NCBI GenBank assembly: GCA_001972305.1
Contig: BDDD01002854.1
Coordinates: forward strand, 1 to 64,000
DNA: 64,000 nt
DNA from: Cephalotus follicularis
Lineage: Eukaryota > Streptophyta > Magnoliopsida > Oxalidales > Cephalotaceae
Reading direction: 5' to 3'
Shown here: positions 21,446 through 32,148 of the stretch, piece by piece
Position numbering within the stretch: position 1 is the first letter of the stretch
Layout: each line of letters begins with the position of its first letter
Notes under the pieces: generated by a model
What the model saw: only the letters and a program-made list of their open reading frames with translations
The model's database searches: none
Told to the model about the DNA's origin: nothing
Program-made: the position numbers and the translations under genes

Positions 21446-21895
21446 TCACCAAAAGGCGAGGTTGCTAGAGACCATTCAGAATGAAGACCGTGTTGAGAGT
21501 GCTCGCATACAGCAGACCAAACGGGCCTCCACATAGTCTAGACCAGCTTCATCGAAGTGGCAAGGTAGTGGTTCCCCGACTAAATCATCGAAGAATAGAT
21601 CTCAACTGTCTGCCACTCATGAAACTCCTAGTTAGGGTAGCAATGCTAGATCTGGAGGTTGTTTTCATTGTGGCCGTGCCGGCTGTCAGCAAAAGGATTG
21701 TTGGGTAAAGAATGGGCTATGTGTGAAATGTGGGGTGTCTGGTCACATACCTATGGATTGTCCGAGGGGTCGAGAGACAGTGCCTACTGGACCTACAGGT
21801 AACAGCGGTACTGTCGCTGGACCTTCACAGCGAAGAGATACTGACAAGAGCATCATGAAAAGTAGAGTTTTCACCCTTACTCAGACAGAAGTTTC
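21446..21895 (+). pseudogene. Gag C-terminal part, element D (partial)
   Basis: Conceptual translation gives ARLLETIQNEDRVESAR, SSKWQGSGSPTKSSKN and two knuckles, closely matching B. The first knuckle reads CFHCGRAGCQQKDC, with Cys in place of the zinc-binding His; the second, CVKCGVSGHIPMDC, is intact. Two in-frame stops occur before the knuckles. The gag start and core are absent. After the knuckles, RRDTDKSIMKSRVFTL leads in frame into the protease. Confidence 0.85.
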
Positions 21896-22544
21896 GGAGT
21901 CTACTTCCGTTATCGGAGGTACATTGTATATTTATGGCTTTTCTGCTAGAGTATTGATGGATCCTGGAGCATCACATTCCTTTATTGCTTCACGATTTGC
22001 ATCATGTTTGGATGCGGCACCTGATTGTATACCATTTATGCTTGATGTGAGTACACCTGCTGGAGATTCCATGTGTACGGATTCTATATATAGAAGTTGT
22101 GAGATTTCTATGGCGGGTGTTCCATTATATGCAAATCTGAATGTGTTGCCCATTCACGATTTCGATGACATCTTGGGTATGGATTGGTTGTTAGCCCATC
22201 ATGCTCATATGGACTGCTACAGCAAGATAGTGGATTTTTGTCTGCCCGAGGGTACTACTTTCCAGTTTACGGGAGACAAGGTATTTTCAACACCGATTAT
22301 ATCCTTCACTCGTACAACGAGGTATCTTGAGAAGGGATACGAAGGATATTTGGCCTATGTGATTGACAGAAGGAAAGAGAAAGGACTGAGCCTGGAGGAG
22401 ATTCTTGTTGTAAGTGAATTTCTTGATGTATTTCCTGAAGACTTAGAGTCGTTGCCGCCGAAGAGGAATATGGAGTTCGTTATTGATCTTGTACCCGGTA
22501 TAGCTCCTATTTCCAAGGCACCTTACCGGATGGCTCCTGTATAG
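21896..22544 (+). pseudogene. Aspartic protease and pol linker, element D
   Basis: Retropepsin-type protease that would cut the gag-pol precursor. In frame with gag. The active-site region reads VLMDPGASHSFIA (D-P-G in place of D-S/T-G), followed by CEISMAGVPLYANLNVLP and DDILGMDWL, standard for plant gypsy proteases. The linker to RT ([41 protein letters not shown]) is complete. A TAG at 22542 ends the open stretch. Confidence 0.88.
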
Positions 22545-23880
22545 TTAAGGGAACTGAAGTTACAGTTGCAACATTTGATCAACAAAGGCTTTGTTCAACC
22601 CAGTGTTTCCCCATGGGGTGCACCTGTGTTGTTTGTGAAGAAGAAAGATGGGTCAATGAGACTTTTCATTGATTACCAGATGCTGAATAAAGCAACAATT
22701 AAGAACAAGTATCCTATTCCACACATTGAGGAATTGTTCAACCAGTTACAAGGATCGAGGGTGTTTTCTAAACTCGACTTGAGGTCGGGTTATCATTAGT
22801 TGAGGGTACGGGAAACAGATATTGAGAAGATTGCCTTTCGAACACGGTATGGTCATGTTCAGTTTTTGGTAATGCCGTTTGGTATCACCAATGCACTGGC
22901 AACATTCATGTCGTTGATGAATGACGTGTTCCGACTATACCTGGACCGATTTGTTGTTGTGTTCATTGACGATATATTGGTGTATTCGAGGAGTGAGGAG
23001 GAGCATGCGTACCGTCTGAGATTAGTTTTGCAGATTCTCAAAGAACGGCGGTTGTATGCCAAATTCGGCAAGTGCAAAATTTGGCTTGATCATGTGATCT
23101 TTATCAATCACATAGTATCTGGCAAGGGCTTAGCGATGGATCCGTCAAAGAACGAGGTTGTTCGGGATTGGCCATAACCGAGGAATGTGATCGAGGTACG
23201 TAGTTTCCTTGGATTTGCAGGGTATTATTGGAGTTTCATTCAGAATTTTTCGAGGATAGCCGTTTCGTTGACTAAGCTGACCCAGGAGAAGACTTTGTTT
23301 GTCTGGGATGAGGATTGTGAAGCTAGCTTTCGGGAATTGAAGGATCGGTTGAATTCCGCTCCTATCTTGGCATTACCCGATGGTAATTAGAATTTTGTAG
23401 TTTATAGCGATGCTTCGAGTAAGGGATTGGGTTACGTGCTGATGCAACGGGCTAGAGTGATTGCTTATGCTTCAAGGAAACTAAAGCCTTAAGAAGAGAA
23501 CTACCCGACACATGATCTCGAACTGGCTGCTATTGTGTTTGGTCTTCATAAATGGAGACATTATTTGTATGGGGCACAGTTCGAGATATTTACCGACCAT
23601 AAGAGTTTGTGGTACTTGTTCTGTTAAGATGAACTGAACATGAGGCAGCATAGATGGGTGGAGTTCTCCAATGACTATGATTGTAACATCCAGTGCCATC
23701 ACGGGAAAGCGAATGTTGTCACTGACTCCTTGAGTCGTAAAGCTATGATAGCTAGTACGATGGTGTCACAGTGGAGGATGTTGGAGGATTTCCAGAGATG
23801 GAATCCGTTTGCGCGATCACCAGGGATCCTTCTTGCCAGCATTATAAAGAGTGCTCAGATGTGTGATCCTGAATTGTAGA
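22545..23880 (+). pseudogene. Reverse transcriptase and RNase H, element D (several stops)
   Basis: All in the same frame as the protease and broken by point stops, not frameshifts. RT motifs: [29 protein letters not shown], active site [10 protein letters not shown], and FLGFAGYYW in the connection. RNase H: VYSDASSKGLGY and FTDHKSLW. Stops at 22797 (TAG for Gln), 23175 (TAA for Gln), 23388, near 23490, 23625 and 23877. [11 protein letters not shown] replaces the usual FLGHIVSG. The product could not be made without repair or readthrough. Confidence 0.88.
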
Positions 23881-25250
23881 AAATCTGAGAGGATTTGGAC
23901 TCGGAGTCTGATTTTCAGATGCATTCTGATGGTATATTGAGGTTTCGGGGACGTGTGTGTCTTCCGGTTGTTGATGGGTTGAAAAATGAGTTGCTCTATA
24001 AAGCTCACAAGTCTCAGTACAGTATTCATCCTGGTAGCACCAAAATGTATCAGGATATGAAACAGAATTATTGGTGGCCCAACATGAAGCGGGAAATTAC
24101 TGAGTATGTTGCTAGATGTTTGACTTGCCAGAAAGTCAAGATTGAACACCAAAGGCTGGCGGGATTGTTACAGCCATTACCAGTTGCGGAATGGAAATGG
24201 GAACAAGTGACCATGGATTTTGTTTCGGGTTTTCCTCTGACTCGAAATCGTCACGATGCAGTGTGGGTTATCGTTGATGGACTCACGAAATCAGCTCACT
24301 TTCTACCTACACATGTTACTGATTCAGCGAGCAAGTTGGCTCGGCTATATATTAAAGAGATTGTGAGACTGCATGGTTTCCTGTTAGTATTGTATGAGAT
24401 TGGGATTCGATCTCTACTTCCAATTTCTGGAAGAGATTCCAGACAGCTTTTGGGACGAAGCTAAATTTTAGCATAGCTTTTCATCCGCAGATGGACGGAC
24501 AATCAGAGCGTACTATCCAGACTTTTGAAGATATGCTCTGAGCTTGTGTTATTGATTTCAGTCATACTTGGGAAGATCATATTCCCATGATAGAGTTTTC
24601 GTACAACAATAGTTATCACTCGATCATTGGTATGGCTCCGTACGAGGCTCTGTATGGACGAAAATGTAGATCACCCATTTGTTGGAATGAGGTCGATCAA
24701 CGACCAATACTTGGATCGGACATAGTTGAAAAGGCTACAGAGAAAGTTAAGGTGATTAACGAGAGGCTACTTGCAGCTCAGAATTGTCAAAAGAGTTATG
24801 TTGACAGTGTAAAAAGGAGAGCTTTGACTTTTGATATCGGAGTTCATGTGTTTTTGAAAGTTTCTACTCTGAAGGGTGTACAAAGATTTGGGAAGAGGGG
24901 CAAGCTAGCTCCATGCTACATTGGTCCTTTTCAGATTCTTGAGAAAGTTGGGGAGGTGGCATACCAGCTTGCCTTACCTCATGCATTGTCTGGTGTACAT
25001 GATGTTTTTCATGTATCTATGTTGCGAGGCTATATCCGAGATCCATCACACATCTTGGATTATGACTCGATATCGGTGCAAGATGATATTTCTTGCAAGG
25101 AGTTGCCTGTGAGGATTCTGGATTGGAAGACTCAAGTTTTGAGGAACCGAACCAGTCCTATGGTAATGTTCAATGGCAGTTCCATCACCCCGATGAGGGG
25201 ACATGGGAACGTGAAGAGGAGATGCGAGAACGTTATCCTCACTTGCTCTA
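23881..25250 (+). pseudogene. Integrase with chromodomain, element D (two frameshifts)
   Basis: HHCC region present (HKSQYSIHPG...CLTC), first catalytic Asp in MDFVSGFP. A frameshift near 24385 falls just before the second catalytic Asp, and a stop near 24541 follows SERTIQ with the catalytic Glu. The C-terminal part runs from [10 protein letters not shown] through GKLAPCYIGPFQIL to PVRILDWKTQVLRNRTSPM; a second frameshift near 25165 breaks the chromodomain (in the other frame, EATWERE-like residues and RERYPHLL follow). Order and spacing match element A. Confidence 0.87.
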
Positions 25251-25280
25251 GGGAAGTTAAATTCGAGAATGAATTTCCTT

Positions 25281-25294
25281 GAGGGAGGCGTGGA
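25281..25294 (+). other. Polypurine tract of element D
   Basis: GAGGGAGGCGTGGA before TGTAACGTCC. Two bases interrupt the purine run compared with A and J. Confidence 0.85.
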
Positions 25295-25429
25295 TGTAAC
25301 GTCCGAAATTTCCATTAATGTATAGTTGTATTTCTCATTGTAATTTAAATGATGAATTAATGAGAATGTTGAATTTTGAATGGGGAAATGTTAAAGAATG
25401 TGGTGTTGAATTGAAAATGTAAAGGAAAC

Positions 25430-25652
25430 AGACGCTTGCGCGCCGACACCAAGAAATAGCGTCGACGCTAAGGAACAATGAGGCGTGCTTAAGGCTTTTT
25501 ACCTTAAGGCGTTGATGCCAAGTAGTGGCGTTGACGCCTATCGTTTAGGAACAGAAGAGGTAGGCGTTAACGCGGTTCGGGGAGCCTGAAGCACCAAGGA
25601 AGAAGGTCAACGCGTCAACGCCTAGGGTTGACATCGACGCCTAAAATTGTCA
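25430..25652 (+). repeat. GCGTCGACGC-type dyad repeats, U3 cluster of D
   Basis: Units such as GCGTCGACGCTA, GCGTTGATGCC, GCGTTGACGCC and CATCGACGCC ahead of the TATA-like box at 25849. Confidence 0.8.
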
Positions 25653-26274
25653 GTGGAATAAGTTAAAACATAAACATAAGACATGTTAGAGGGAAGTGTA
25701 AGACACTTTATCTCTTCCCCATGCTCTCAAATCACAGAAAGGAAGAAAGAAGTGATTGATGGGTGACATGTCGGCAGAGAGAAGAAGGAGAGAGAGAGAC
25801 GCACGGCGCCTTACATGCTGGTGAAAGAAAGGGGGGCAGAGACTCCTCCATAAAACACACCTCTCACCTTCACCGTCTTCCGCCTGCACCGAAAGAGAAA
25901 CTGGAAGAGGGAGAAAGAAACAATCATTTTCTCCATTGTTGAACCTGGAAACTTGGAAAGCTTGAAGCTTGGGAGTTGGGAGCTCGAGCTTGGAGCTGTT
26001 ATTGGTCGGTAAAGCTTTAAGGAGTGGACCTTAATTCCTAACTTGGAATCAGAGGTAGGGATCATATAACTGTATTTTGAGTTCAGTTATAATAAGAGTC
26101 GTTTCATGAAACGCATGAATGGTGGGTTATGGTTTGTCTTGAATGATAACCAGTTATGCATATACCGTTTTGGGTGAATATGGACTAAGTATTGCATGTG
26201 TTGTTTTGCTTGGATCCATTGTCTTGTGACCTAGTTGTGCATTACAAAGGAAGAGACACTATTATTGCCTCACT

Positions 26275-26832
26275 GACGTTGTCGCCTAGAGTGTGCGTCG
26301 ACGCCTTGGTCTATTGTATGAGAGAACAGGATGCACCACGCATTGTCGCCTAGACTACACATCTACGCCTTGGTCTATTGTATGAGAGAAGAGGACGCAC
26401 GATGCGTTGACGCCTAAGGTTTCCTTACCTTAGAGCGTCGACGCCAAAAGGAAACACGTTGACCCCTAAGTGTCTGTCATAGACATGGTGTGCTACCAAT
26501 GTTGATGCCTAGAGCTTGTATTGACGCCTAGAGCGAATGTTGGCACCTGACGGGGTTGCCATGCATGTTAACGCCTAGAGTGGATGTCGACACCTAAATG
26601 AACTATTATAGACGTTCACCCCTAGAGCTTGTATTGACGCCTAGAGTGAATGTTGACGCCTGACGGGGTTACCGTGCACGTTAACGCCTAGAGTGGACGT
26701 TGACACCTAAAGGAACTGTTATAGACGTTGACACGTAGAGGGTATACGTTGATGCCAAAAGTGACTTATTACGTTTTGGAGCATACGATGCCGTACACGT
26801 TGACGCCTAGAGTTAGGTGTTGACGCCAAAAG
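26275..26832 (+). repeat. GCGTCGACGC-type dyad repeats, downstream cluster of D
   Basis: More than 20 units such as GCGTCGACGCC, GCGTTGACGCC and GTATTGACGCC. It includes a larger duplication: the phrase CTAGAGCTTGTATTGACGCC and its neighbours occur twice, about 115 bases apart (near 26511 and 26623). Confidence 0.82.
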
Positions 26833-27527
26833 GGTCTGTCTGCATTCTGAGCATATGTTTGCTTGCATATTGCTGTGATTTGATCGGGCTTACCTCGCCT
26901 TGTGCTGGTTAGCTTTGATATATGTATGGACTGAACTATATAAATAGTTTCTAAAACGTTTTATCATTTTGTTAAAGGGTACACAATGATTTTGCGATAA
27001 ATCATTACTTAATATGAAATATTATATTTCAATGGATTGAAATGAGGTTCCAAAAGACCATTAAATATTTTGAATAAATATGTTATGACAAGTATTTTAT
27101 AGCACATAATTTACTTGGATTTGGAAAGGATTTGTTACATATATTTAACAAATATATGAGTATTTCAAGCGTTTATTATACATAAACTACATGGAAATGG
27201 ATTTGAATTGTTGACTATGCATTATGAGTAAATGTGGTATTTCAAGCGTTATTATATATAGCTATTTGAAAAATGGATTTATGGATTGTTCCCAGCACCA
27301 CGGGACGGATTGCCTGCCAGCATTCCTAGCTCGGGGCCGGTTAGCTTGTTTGATTGTGGGATGTTGTTCTTAGCTTTGGACGGTCAGTCTACATGCCTTC
27401 CTAGCCTTGGCTGGTTAACATCATTGAGTGGTCGAGTTTCCTAGCTTGGTGTCGGTTAGCCTCGATGCATATGGATTGTGGTTGTAGCCACTTGGCATGA
27501 TTGCTGCCTATTGATAGGTGCATATAA

Positions 27528-27575
<48 letters not shown>
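27528..27575. repeat. (TA)n(TG)n microsatellite
   Basis: About 10 TA units followed by about 14 TG units inside the D LTR. Confidence 0.93.
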
Positions 27576-28345
27576 TGCGTATTGCATCATGAATGCATTC
27601 ATTTCATGACATATGTTATCGTTGTTCCTAAGGTACTTTTATGTTTTCTCTACTTAGCCAGTGGATTCGGCTAACCCTATCAATTTCAGATTGATGCAGC
27701 GGACTTGACGTGGTTCAAGCATGGGGGAATGGAGCGAAGATGAAGTTTTATTTTCTTTTGAGAAAGGAATTTGTAATAACGAATTAATGTATTGACTATT
27801 TACTTCACGCTCCGTTTTGTGGGCAGTTAACAATGGTTATGTATTGTTGTTGAATATTTGATAACATGCAGTATGGGATGCATGTTACAGGTTTAAATTC
27901 AGCTTATGTTTAATGCTTCCGCACTGATTATATATGTTTGGAAAATTTTAAATTTTTCACAATTTTTGTATATGTTTGGAAATTTTTAAATTTTTTGTAA
28001 TTTTTATATAAGCTGAATATATGTTGATTGCCATGACCTAAGTCTTGTAATCGAAATGGGGTGTGACATGATATGAGCTACTAGTTTATGCTAGCGCGAA
28101 CTGCTAGATGAATGATTAAGGAAGATCCTTAAGCTATTGTGAGTTGGAATTGATCACTGGGACTTGTGATCCCTTTAGATCAAGTGTTAGATTGCTTGAT
28201 TAGACTTGGGTTGTTGATGAGACGATTATCAAGCATATGTTGATGTTCTGCTAAATCTTTGGACTGTCAACACTTCCAATTAGAGCATTGGCACTTTACC
28301 TTAGAGCCAGACTTCAGAGGAAGAAGACAAAGTCCCAATGGCTGC

Positions 28346-28490
28346 AGAGCATACCAGTCCTCATGGCTACAGAGCAGACCAGCCCTCATGGTTACAGGCA
28401 GACCAGTCCTCATGGCTACAGAGCAGACCAGTCCTAATTGCTGTAGAGTATACCAGTCGTCATGGCTGCAAAGCAGACCAAACCTCATAC
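28346..28490. repeat. 25-bp tandem repeat in H LTR, about 6 units
   Basis: Units near TGCAGAGCAGACCAGTCCTC plus ATGGC. The counterpart in the 3' LTR is at about 37560-37710. Confidence 0.85.
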
Positions 28491-28558
28491 AGAGGCAGAG
28501 CACAAAGCCCATGATTTGACATAAGGACTTACGATAATATAAGACTGTGTAGCCTAGG

Positions 28559-28563
28559 TGAAC
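28559..28563. repeat. Target site duplication of solo LTR I, left copy
   Basis: TGAAC at 28559-28563 and again at 30812-30816. The intact 3' LTR of H has a single TGAACCTTCTCTG at the equivalent place, which proves the empty site. Confidence 0.95.
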
Positions 28564-29133
28564 TGTCACGCTCCGAACCGTGGGCTGGGCCCCACAGCCT
28601 AACACGTGGCATTTCGTACAATTAATTATTTTTTCATAAAAAAAATTTAAAACTTTAATTAGAAGCATCACAATAACCATTAATTGATATATGTGGATAT
28701 ACCCAATTCTTTACATAACTTCATCCATAATGCTCTGCCACAAACTGGCAGGTCATAAAAATAAATACATGATTTCTTACTCATAATACTGGTATGAAAA
28801 TCACACTGTCGAGGAGGAGGACATACTTTGCTATTTATCCTTTGGGTTGTTGCGCTGCTCCAACAGTACCTGAACTTGGCCCATTAAGAGAATGGGTCAG
28901 CAACCCTTGGGTTGTGTGGATTACCACATGTAGAGACGCACAACCGAGGAGAAAACAATACAACCAAAGAAAGGATGCATGCATGTCATATATCCATTAC
29001 AATCCATATTCATGTAACATCATTAATTGCTTTATCGGACTACTCTACTCAAACAAGGCAGATTTCCTGATCATAGAACAAAGGAATTGGTCCTGTCATA
29101 CATAGTCTGTTCTCTATCCAAGTCTTACGATCG

Positions 29134-29468
29134 AGGTTCACCTGCCTGTGGAATTCACCCTTAGGTTCACCCGTCGAGCAGAATTCACCCATTTGGTTCA
29201 CCTGCTCTGGCAGAATTCACCCTTAGGTTCACATGCTCTAGCGGAGTTCACACTTAGGTTTACCCATTAAGCGGGATTCACCCGATGATCACCTGCCTGC
29301 GGAATTCACCCTCAGGTTCCCCTACTATGGCGGAATTCACCTTTAGGTTCACCGGCCTAGCAGAATTTACCTTTAGGTTCACCTGCTTTTGGCAGAATTC
29401 ACCCCATTTGGGCTCACCTGCTAGGGACAGTCTCTATCTGGATTCACTCTTTAAGTTCACCTATTATA
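29134..29468. repeat. About 30-bp tandem repeat, roughly 11 units
   Basis: Units near AGGTTCACCTGCTC plus GGCAGAATTCACCCTT, with variable length (about 26-32 bases). Confidence 0.85.
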
Positions 29469-29655
29469 GGACGTCTTACTAAGTCTGTGCATATATACAT
29501 CATGCAGAGAAGGAGCTCTACTCGAGGTGCTTAGACCCTTGGTCAGACTTGGCGCTCTAAGGGCGCTATGCATTATGCTCTGATCATTCTTACGCTTGAG
29601 GGACTGGTCAGACAGGTACGCATGAATGTGCTTGGTGACCATATAGACTGGTTTG

Positions 29656-30010
29656 CTCGGCATGCGTGGGTTGGTCCACTCTAAGCATTGGTCTGACTTC
29701 CAGGTGTATATTCGTACCTAGCCGAGAAGGTGGTCTAGCCGGTGTGATCGGACTAATCATGCTCAACATGTACAGACTAGTCATGCTCGGCAACCTTATG
29801 GACAGCCTGCTCGGCATGTACGGACTAGCCATGCTTGGCGACCCCTTGGACAGGCCTGCTCGGTAGGTACGGACTAGCCATGCTTGGCATGCTCGAACAA
29901 GTCATGCTCAGCACAGGCGAGTAGGTCATGCTCGGACATGTTATGCTCGGGGCACGCGTGAGCAAGTCATGCTCGGTGACCAAGTGGACTGGTCTGCTCG
30001 GCATGCATAG
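29656..30010. repeat. CATGCTCGGC-based loose repeat array
   Basis: Recurring phrases such as CTGCTCGGCATG, GACTAGCCATGCTTGGC and AAGTCATGCTCGG at 20-45 base spacing. Confidence 0.7.
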
Positions 30011-30811
30011 GACTAGTCCAACCTTGAGCTAGGAAGCTCTAAGTCCTTTGGAGACTAGTCTAGCTCAGTGTTGAGATTCAGCTCTAAGTACCTTTCAAGT
30101 ACTGAGCTCTACCAAATTCATTCCCAATACATTAAACCTGGCAGAGGAACAAACAAAGGAATCCTAGTCTAACAAGCACAACATAGAAGACACAATAGAA
30201 GCAATACAAACAATCAATCAATATAACAAAAACACATAACGCACACAACACACAATACACACATACTGGTAGGCGCTCGGACATGTAGAAACCTACCTCA
30301 GAAATGGTTGAAAATGGAGATCGCTCAACTCCTTCTTGAATCCTGAACTTCCTCCAAGACTGGAGCTACCACGCACCTCAGCTTCCTTATCTTTTCCACT
30401 CTGGCATTGCTCCTTCGCTTCCAGGAGATGGGGGATTTATACGAGAGACTTCGAATTCTCTGGAGGAAGCTCCTCCTTTGTCGTTTTCTTCATCTTTCGC
30501 GTGACATCAGGATCCCATCTTCCACTTTCTCACCTTTCTCTCTATCTTTCCAGAACAGAAACAGGAAGAGAGTGTCTAAAGCGTGTTTCACGAGTGTCTC
30601 TCCCCTTTTATACACTTGCAGAGAAGGATCTAGAAAGCGCCACACAAACAGCCGCCTTCCACAAGAATTGGGCCTACTTCTCTCCTTTTCCTTACCAGCC
30701 CAAACCATTCTTCCCAATTCCAAATTTCAGTTGTGGCCCAAATATGAGAATCAATGTCTCAAGGCCAATAATACATGATAATAACTCTTTATGATATTAG
30801 GGGGAATTACA

Positions 30812-31797
30812 TGAACCTTCTCTGATATGCCTTGGTGCAACCTTCTCTGACCGAAAAGGGTTTTATAGTTAAAGACCTGCAAGGTTACCGATTATAATAT
30901 GACCTATGAGAACCCACTTTACGGATGAACCTACGAGGGACGCCGATCGTTGTGGACTCAGGTCATTGTCTTAACAGACTAGCATTGCTAGTGGAACCGC
31001 AGGGACCACCATTGTGAAGGACCGTGAGGACCCCGCATACCTCTAAAATAACCCTGACTGGTATTACTGGAGGAACCGCAGGAACCACTTTCGGGTGCAC
31101 CTAAGGGCTGACACCACCATTGTGAAGGACCACAAGGACCGCGTATGTCTAGATAGACTCTGACTGCGCCAATAGGCCTTATTCTAAGGAGTCTGACATT
31201 AAGAGAAGAGTAAATCAGACTAGCGCTATCCTCTGCAGCACAAGCAGTGCATCGATGATGTGATGTTCAATTGTTGTAGAGTCGAGCGTAGATGTATAGT
31301 AAGACTACCTTGAGCCCAGGAGCTGAGGGATGCTTCTCTACTTCTCTGCGACCTCTGCAGAGAAGGCCGAGAAGAGCTTATATGTACTCCGAGTTGTTTT
31401 GGAATGTTTTTAATGGTGATGGTATACTATAATTATTGTTATGGGATGTTGAATGACGACCTTTACTCTCTGGGCTATATTGCTGTTATCTGGCATTCAT
31501 GCATCTCATCCTCCATTCATACATCTGCATATGCATATATATATATATATATATTGTACTGCCTACACAACCAACGGTGTCTGACCCATTCTCTAAATGG
31601 GTCAAGTTCAAGATCAAAAACATGTAACGCACCGCAGTGAATAGTTGGGCCAGATAAGAAGATCAAGGATGTTACAGCAGAGCAGCGTCTCCTACCTACC
31701 TATTTGTTCAAGGATGTTGTAAACAATTATTTTAACCTACCGAGTTGTGAAAGTGCATGATACTTAAGACATTGATGTATTGTTGGGCTTATCCACA

Positions 31798-31839
<42 letters not shown>

Positions 31840-31970
31840 TTAATATTTTTTCCATATGCATGATCTGAAATATGGTTTAAATTGTTACTTATCATGATGA
31901 TGGTGAATGAATGTACGAATGGCATGCCACGTGTCGGGCCGTGGGGCCTCCTATGGTTTAGGGCGTGATA
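30812..31970 (+). repeat. 5' LTR of element H, second segment
   Basis: Resumes the H LTR after solo LTR I and matches about 37786-38928 to its end. It ends GGGCGTGATA where the 3' LTR has GGGCATGACA; the change in the terminal CA is a C-to-T. (TA)n tracts at about 31534-31552 and 31801-31837 differ in length from those in the 3' LTR. Confidence 0.9.
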
Positions 31971-31977
31971 GTAAAGG

Positions 31978-31989
31978 TGGTATCAAAGC
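31978..31989 (+). other. Primer binding site, initiator Met tRNA, element H
   Basis: TGGTATCAAAGC, one base from TGGTATCAGAGC, seven bases after the LTR end. Confidence 0.88.
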
Positions 31990-32148
31990 GCTGTACTATG
32001 CTGGATATGCCAGGATAGGGTCCTCAGCTATTAGAATTGAGAATGAATGATTGGATTAAGTGCTGCTTTTAACTATTTTGGAGATGCGGATATGACATGT
32101 GGAAATTGGCCCCCATTTTCTTTTGGACAAGGAAGGTATGGAAGGAAG

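Larger units (their letters stand above)
25295..28068 (+). repeat. 3' LTR of element D
   Basis: From TGTAACGTCC to GGGGTGTGACA, 2774 bases. TATA-like CATAAAACA at 25849-25857; the conserved block GGAGTGGACCTTAATTCC then AGAGGTAGGG near 26026-26060. GCGTCGACGC-type dyad clusters lie at 25430-25652 and 26275-26832. A (TA)n(TG)n tract is at 27528-27575. After 28068 the sequence is the middle of an H-type LTR. Confidence 0.9.
28069..28563 (+). repeat. 5' LTR of element H, first surviving segment
   Basis: Aligns with 37294-37790 of the 3' LTR, starting TGATATGAGCTACTAG in both. The first 524 bases of the LTR are missing; the D LTR abuts here. It contains a 25-bp tandem array (about 28346-28490). 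It ends TGAAC where solo LTR I was inserted and resumes at 30812. Confidence 0.88.
28564..30811 (-). mobile_element. Solo LTR I
   Basis: 2248 bases from TGTCACGCTCC to GGGGGAATTACA, flanked by the duplication TGAAC. On the minus strand it starts TGTAATTCCCCC and has a TATA box TATAAAAG at 30605-30612. No internal coding region, PBS or PPT. It carries a roughly 30-bp tandem array (29134-29468) and a second loose array built on CATGCTCGGC (about 29656-30010). The family I fragment at 18600 is a relative. Confidence 0.92.

Noticed and set aside
30336-30794. 152-codon plus-strand frame in solo LTR I
   Set aside because: Antisense to the LTR promoter and leader; shows no domain.
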